A stretch of DNA of 64,000 nt, taken from assembly GCA_002747105.1 (NCBI GenBank), contig PDSY01000013.1, forward strand, positions 39,943 to 103,942. The letters are read 5' to 3'. The DNA comes from Flavobacteriales bacterium (GTDB lineage Bacteria; Bacteroidota; Bacteroidia; Flavobacteriales; Weeksellaceae). The notes under the pieces are model-generated. The model had not been told where the DNA came from, did not search any database, and was given only the letters and a program-made list of their open reading frames with translations. Positions 62,166-64,000 of this stretch are shown here, piece by piece (within the stretch, counting starts at the first letter, position 1; each line of letters starts with the position of its first letter). The position numbers were made by a program, and so were the translations under genes.

Positions 62166-63164
62166 ATGATTTGGATTGGTATTATATTAGCAGTTCTTAT
62201 ACTTGGTTTTGCTTTAGTTAGTCCACCCCCAGAAGAAAAAAAGACAGGAAATAGCGTTCAAACTATTGAATTAGATGTTCCAGATCCCGAAATGGTTTCT
62301 CCAGAAAGGTTTCTAAGTTTTGTAGAGGAAACACCTAATGAATATCTTTGGCAAGTACAAAGTCAGTTGGATAACGCTAATAAATTGAAAAACATTGTGT
62401 ACAAAAGGGCAATGTCTGAAAAACAAGAATTTGATGATTTTGATAAGCAAAAGTATCTTACTATATTACAAAAGTTAGAAGAGGGGCTTATTGATGAACA
62501 GGAATTAAATATTCCAAATGACTATTCATTGGTTTCTATATTTGACCTTGCAGGAGGGCATATTCCTCATAGAAAAGAATATATTATATTTGATGTAGAG
62601 GAAGGAGATGAAGTTATTTTAAAGCCAGAACCGCACAATACTTATGATAAAAATGCAATTGCAATTTTTCATAAGAAAGCATTAATAGGGTATGTTCCAA
62701 GGAAAAAAAATATTGATATTCGAGAAGAAATTAAGTTTAACTTCAAAGCGTATGTAGCAGATATTATTTATCAAGATGATTATATATCAGTATGTATTTA
62801 TCTGTATAGAAATGAGGAAAAAAACACAAAGCCAGAATACTTCTTAAGTAGTGAAACACTTACAGAATTAAGAAGTAGAAAAATTGAATCTAAGTATCTT
62901 CGTCCCAAAAAAGATGCCGAAAATATAAATATGTTTTACAAAAAGAAAGTTGTTATTACAGGTACATTTGATAGATTTCCAGATAGAAATGATTTGGCTA
63001 TTTATTTTTATGAGTCTGGTGCAGATATAGATGTAGGAATTACAGAAAGAGTAGATTATCTGATAGCTGGGGAAAATGCAGGTTGGCGAAAATTAGAAAA
63101 GGCAGAAGAATATGGCATTGATGTCTTCTCAGAAGATGAAATTATAAAAATTTTAGGAATTTAA
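62166..63164 (+). CDS. Membrane-anchored HIRAN-BRCT protein
   Basis: A 332-residue protein. Residues 2-20 form a transmembrane helix (MIWIGIILAVLILGFALVS), then a helical linker. A HIRAN domain (about 118-205: VILKPEPHNTYDKNAIAIFHKKALIGYVPRKKN) is followed by a C-terminal BRCT domain (about 257-332: KKVVITGTFDRFPDRNDLAIYFYESGADIDVGITERVDYLIAGENAGWRKLEKAEEYGIDVFSEDEIIKIL). HIRAN binds DNA ends in repair proteins and BRCT reads DNA or phosphoproteins, so a membrane-tethered combination is unusual. The ATG at 62166 is used because the upstream GTG lies in the -7 box. Confidence 0.8.
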   Translation: MIWIGIILAVLILGFALVSPPPEEKKTGNSVQTIELDVPDPEMVSPERFLSFVEETPNEYLWQVQSQLDNANKLKNIVYKRAMSEKQEFDDFDKQKYLTILQKLEEGLIDEQELNIPNDYSLVSIFDLAGGHIPHRKEYIIFDVEEGDEVILKPEPHNTYDKNAIAIFHKKALIGYVPRKKNIDIREEIKFNFKAYVADIIYQDDYISVCIYLYRNEEKNTKPEYFLSSETLTELRSRKIESKYLRPKKDAENINMFYKKKVVITGTFDRFPDRNDLAIYFYESGADIDVGITERVDYLIAGENAGWRKLEKAEEYGIDVFSEDEIIKILGI

Positions 63165-63180
63165 TGCTTATAATTTATCA

Positions 63181-63217
63181 AAAAAAATACTTCACGATTT
63201 TGTGGGGTATTTTTTTT
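63181..63217 (+). terminator. Intrinsic terminator after the HIRAN-BRCT gene
   Basis: AAATACTTCAC/GTGGGGTATTT (two G-U pairs) followed by T. It overlaps the next promoter. Confidence 0.75.
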
Positions 63218-63229
63218 GTCGTACATTTG
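63198..63229 (+). promoter_or_regulatory. Promoter of the pseudoknot RNA
   Basis: TTTTG ending at 63202, 19 bp, then TACATTTG (63222-63229). Transcription would start near 63233-63236, at the first base of the 17-bp stem. Confidence 0.75.
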
Positions 63230-63234
63230 CATCA

Positions 63235-63357
63235 GCTAAATAATACTAATCAATTCCATTGGTTACACTTTAAGACATATAAATCTTCCCCTGGAAGTAA
63301 GGTTATTAATCTTCGATTAGTATTGTTTAGCGACTCCTTACAGAAAGGGGATTTTTA
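63235..63357 (+). ncRNA. Structured RNA: large H-type pseudoknot, small RNA or leader
   Basis: Stem A: GCTAAATAATACTAATC (63235-63251) pairs over 17 bp, one G-U, with 63315-63331. Stem B lies across it: GTAAGG (63297-63302) with CCTTAC (63336-63341), then a symmetric GGAA/AGAA internal loop, then TCCCCT (63287-63292) with AGGGGA (63346-63351), followed by TTTTT. Because B's 5' side lies inside A and its 3' side outside, the two stems interlock. The 3' arm of A can also pair locally with ATTAATC around a TTC loop, so the RNA could switch. Long perfect pairing at the transcript start and a U-rich end argue for a real RNA; its family is unknown to me. Confidence 0.7.
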
Positions 63358-63384
63358 GTTATGAACTAATTTAATAAATATAAA

Positions 63385-63606
63385 ATGCTAAACAGTACGA
63401 CAACAGCAACCCTCGTGAACAATAGTAGCGAAGTTGCAAATCAAGGAAAATTCCAATTTCAAGTACAACCTTTTTTAAAAGCCTTTAAGGTTATTATCCA
63501 AAAAGGAAACCAAAAAACGCACGCTTTTGGTAGGAACAGAAGAATAGCTAAAAAAAACGCTATTAAAATGTTCAATCGTAAATATAACCCTACATTTTCA
63601 TTGTAA
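63385..63606 (+). CDS. Small basic hypothetical protein
   Basis: A 73-residue protein with a basic C-terminus (KVIIQKGNQKTHAFGRNRRIAKKNAIKMFNRKYN), about 28 nt after the structured RNA. Possibly an RNA- or DNA-binding element protein; no family recognised. Confidence 0.55.
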   Translation: MLNSTTTATLVNNSSEVANQGKFQFQVQPFLKAFKVIIQKGNQKTHAFGRNRRIAKKNAIKMFNRKYNPTFSL

Positions 63607-63624
63607 TATAAAAAAATAAATACA

Positions 63625-63906
63625 ATGGAAAATTTTACATTCACAAGACCAGAAACAGGATTTATGGTAACAGACTTAGAGAATAAGATTGTAGAAATAT
63701 TTCTACAATTGAACGAGGAATTCGGAGGAGCAAATAATACCAACGAAGTATTATTCAAAATGTTCGAGTTGAGTTTTCCCAACGCAACCGAACAAGAATT
63801 AAAGGAATTTACAAAATTACAAGGAGCATTCAGAGCAATAAACTCAATGATTGCCGAAAATCAAGAGGCAATGGACTGCCTCATAGAAGAACAAAAACAT
63901 TTATAG
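63625..63906 (+). CDS. Small acidic hypothetical protein
   Basis: A 93-residue helical acidic protein (ENKIVEIFLQLNEEFGGANNTNEVLFKMFELSFPNATEQELKEF). Its gene contains a 22-bp perfect palindrome with the phage iteron unit. No family recognised. Confidence 0.6.
   Translation: MENFTFTRPETGFMVTDLENKIVEIFLQLNEEFGGANNTNEVLFKMFELSFPNATEQELKEFTKLQGAFRAINSMIAENQEAMDCLIEEQKHL
63688..63709 (+). repeat. 22-bp palindrome containing the phage iteron unit
   Basis: A perfect palindrome made of ATTGTAGAAAT joined to its complement. It contains one TGTAGAA and one TTCTACA, the 7-mer repeated nine times at 37552-37762. Confidence 0.6.
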
Positions 63907-63939
63907 GGCATAAACCAGAATGTAAAAGATAGAAAGAAA

Positions 63940-64000
63940 GGAAAAGAGCCTAAAAAAGCCTAAAAATAAGGGAGTTACGAAGAAAGAAGCCTAAAAAAGC
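63940..64000 (+). repeat. Tandem AGCCTAAAAA repeats at the window end
   Basis: AGCCTAAAAA occurs three times in the last 60 bases (about 63946, 63956 and 63988), twice as AGCCTAAAAAAGC. No gene is visible in this stretch; the structure continues beyond the window. Confidence 0.45.

Larger units (their letters stand above)
32427..64000 (+). mobile_element. Prophage-like integrative element (right end not seen)
   Basis: A coherent run of phage-type genes: repressor, primase-helicase with iterons, HNH, lysis cassette, head protease, capsid, portal, connectors and a tyrosine integrase, nearly all rightward with ATGA overlaps. The left edge is placed between the PNGase F terminator and the repressor gene. 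The right edge is unclear. The integrase ends at 60873, but operator repeats at 62114-62132 and the iteron palindrome at 63688-63709 suggest the element continues beyond the window. No attL/attR pair could be identified by eye, and no terminase or tape measure is visible. Confidence 0.8.

Noticed and set aside
63164..63358. Plus-strand frame starting at the HIRAN-BRCT stop
   Set aside because: It spans a terminator, a promoter and the structured RNA; the pairing pattern explains the sequence better than coding does.

Overview
The window is AT-rich DNA from a member of the Flavobacteriales (Bacteroidota), most likely a Weeksellaceae-type organism. Evidence: promoters of the Bacteroidota form TTG-N19-TAnnTTTG (for example at 4856-4885, 19255-19285, 61351-61382), no Shine-Dalgarno usage, a mevalonate-pathway decarboxylase, a GT117/DUF2723 giant membrane protein, the ferredoxin/LuxC/serC/serA/DUF1015 gene block, and a close relative of PNGase F, an enzyme classically known from Elizabethkingia meningoseptica. 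The exact genus is inference.

Bases 1-32.4 kb are ordinary chromosome. In order: mvaD; a CbiX-like chelatase lipoprotein with a PepSY-TM partner; an ABC-F ATPase; metK behind a candidate SAM-II riboswitch; a Uma2 protein; an ECF sigma factor; two large membrane glycosyltransferase-like genes around an alpha/beta hydrolase; rpsF-rpsR-rplI; an LpxL-type acyltransferase, a GT2 glycosyltransferase and an ABC ATPase; tRNA-Cys; a Nif3-like protein with its coiled-coil partner; an apparently inserted esterase; a HAD phosphatase; the LuxC/ferredoxin/serC/serA/DUF1015 block; a PAP2 protein; an outer-membrane barrel; aroB; and a PNGase F lipoprotein.

From about 32.43 kb to at least 61.3 kb, probably to the right edge, lies a prophage-like element. 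A leftward Cro/C1-type repressor faces rightward early genes across a repeat-rich operator. Then come a primase-helicase, a cluster of TGTAGAA iterons that looks like a replication origin, and a run of tiny early genes (HNH, zinc ribbons, YopX, a PP-loop sulfotransferase-like protein). A fibre-like protein, a lysis cassette with a one-protein (u-type) spanin and an L,D-transpeptidase-like endolysin follow. Next is a head module: S49 protease, a scaffold-capsid fusion, a possible tube protein, a portal and connector or tail-chaperone-like genes. No terminase and no tape-measure protein is visible. The element then carries a tightly overlapping operon of three small genes, an SNF2 helicase, an IbrA-like (DUF3440) PP-loop enzyme, an IbrB-like ParB protein and the tyrosine integrase. 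HicAB follows, then a membrane-anchored HIRAN-BRCT protein whose promoter carries operator repeats like those of the phage repressor.

The two most novel signals are the helicase/IbrA/IbrB operon, which looks like a nucleic-acid-modifying or regulatory cargo system, and a 120-nt RNA at 63235-63357. That RNA has a 17-bp stem interlocked with a second 12-bp stem (H-type pseudoknot), its own promoter and a U-tract end.
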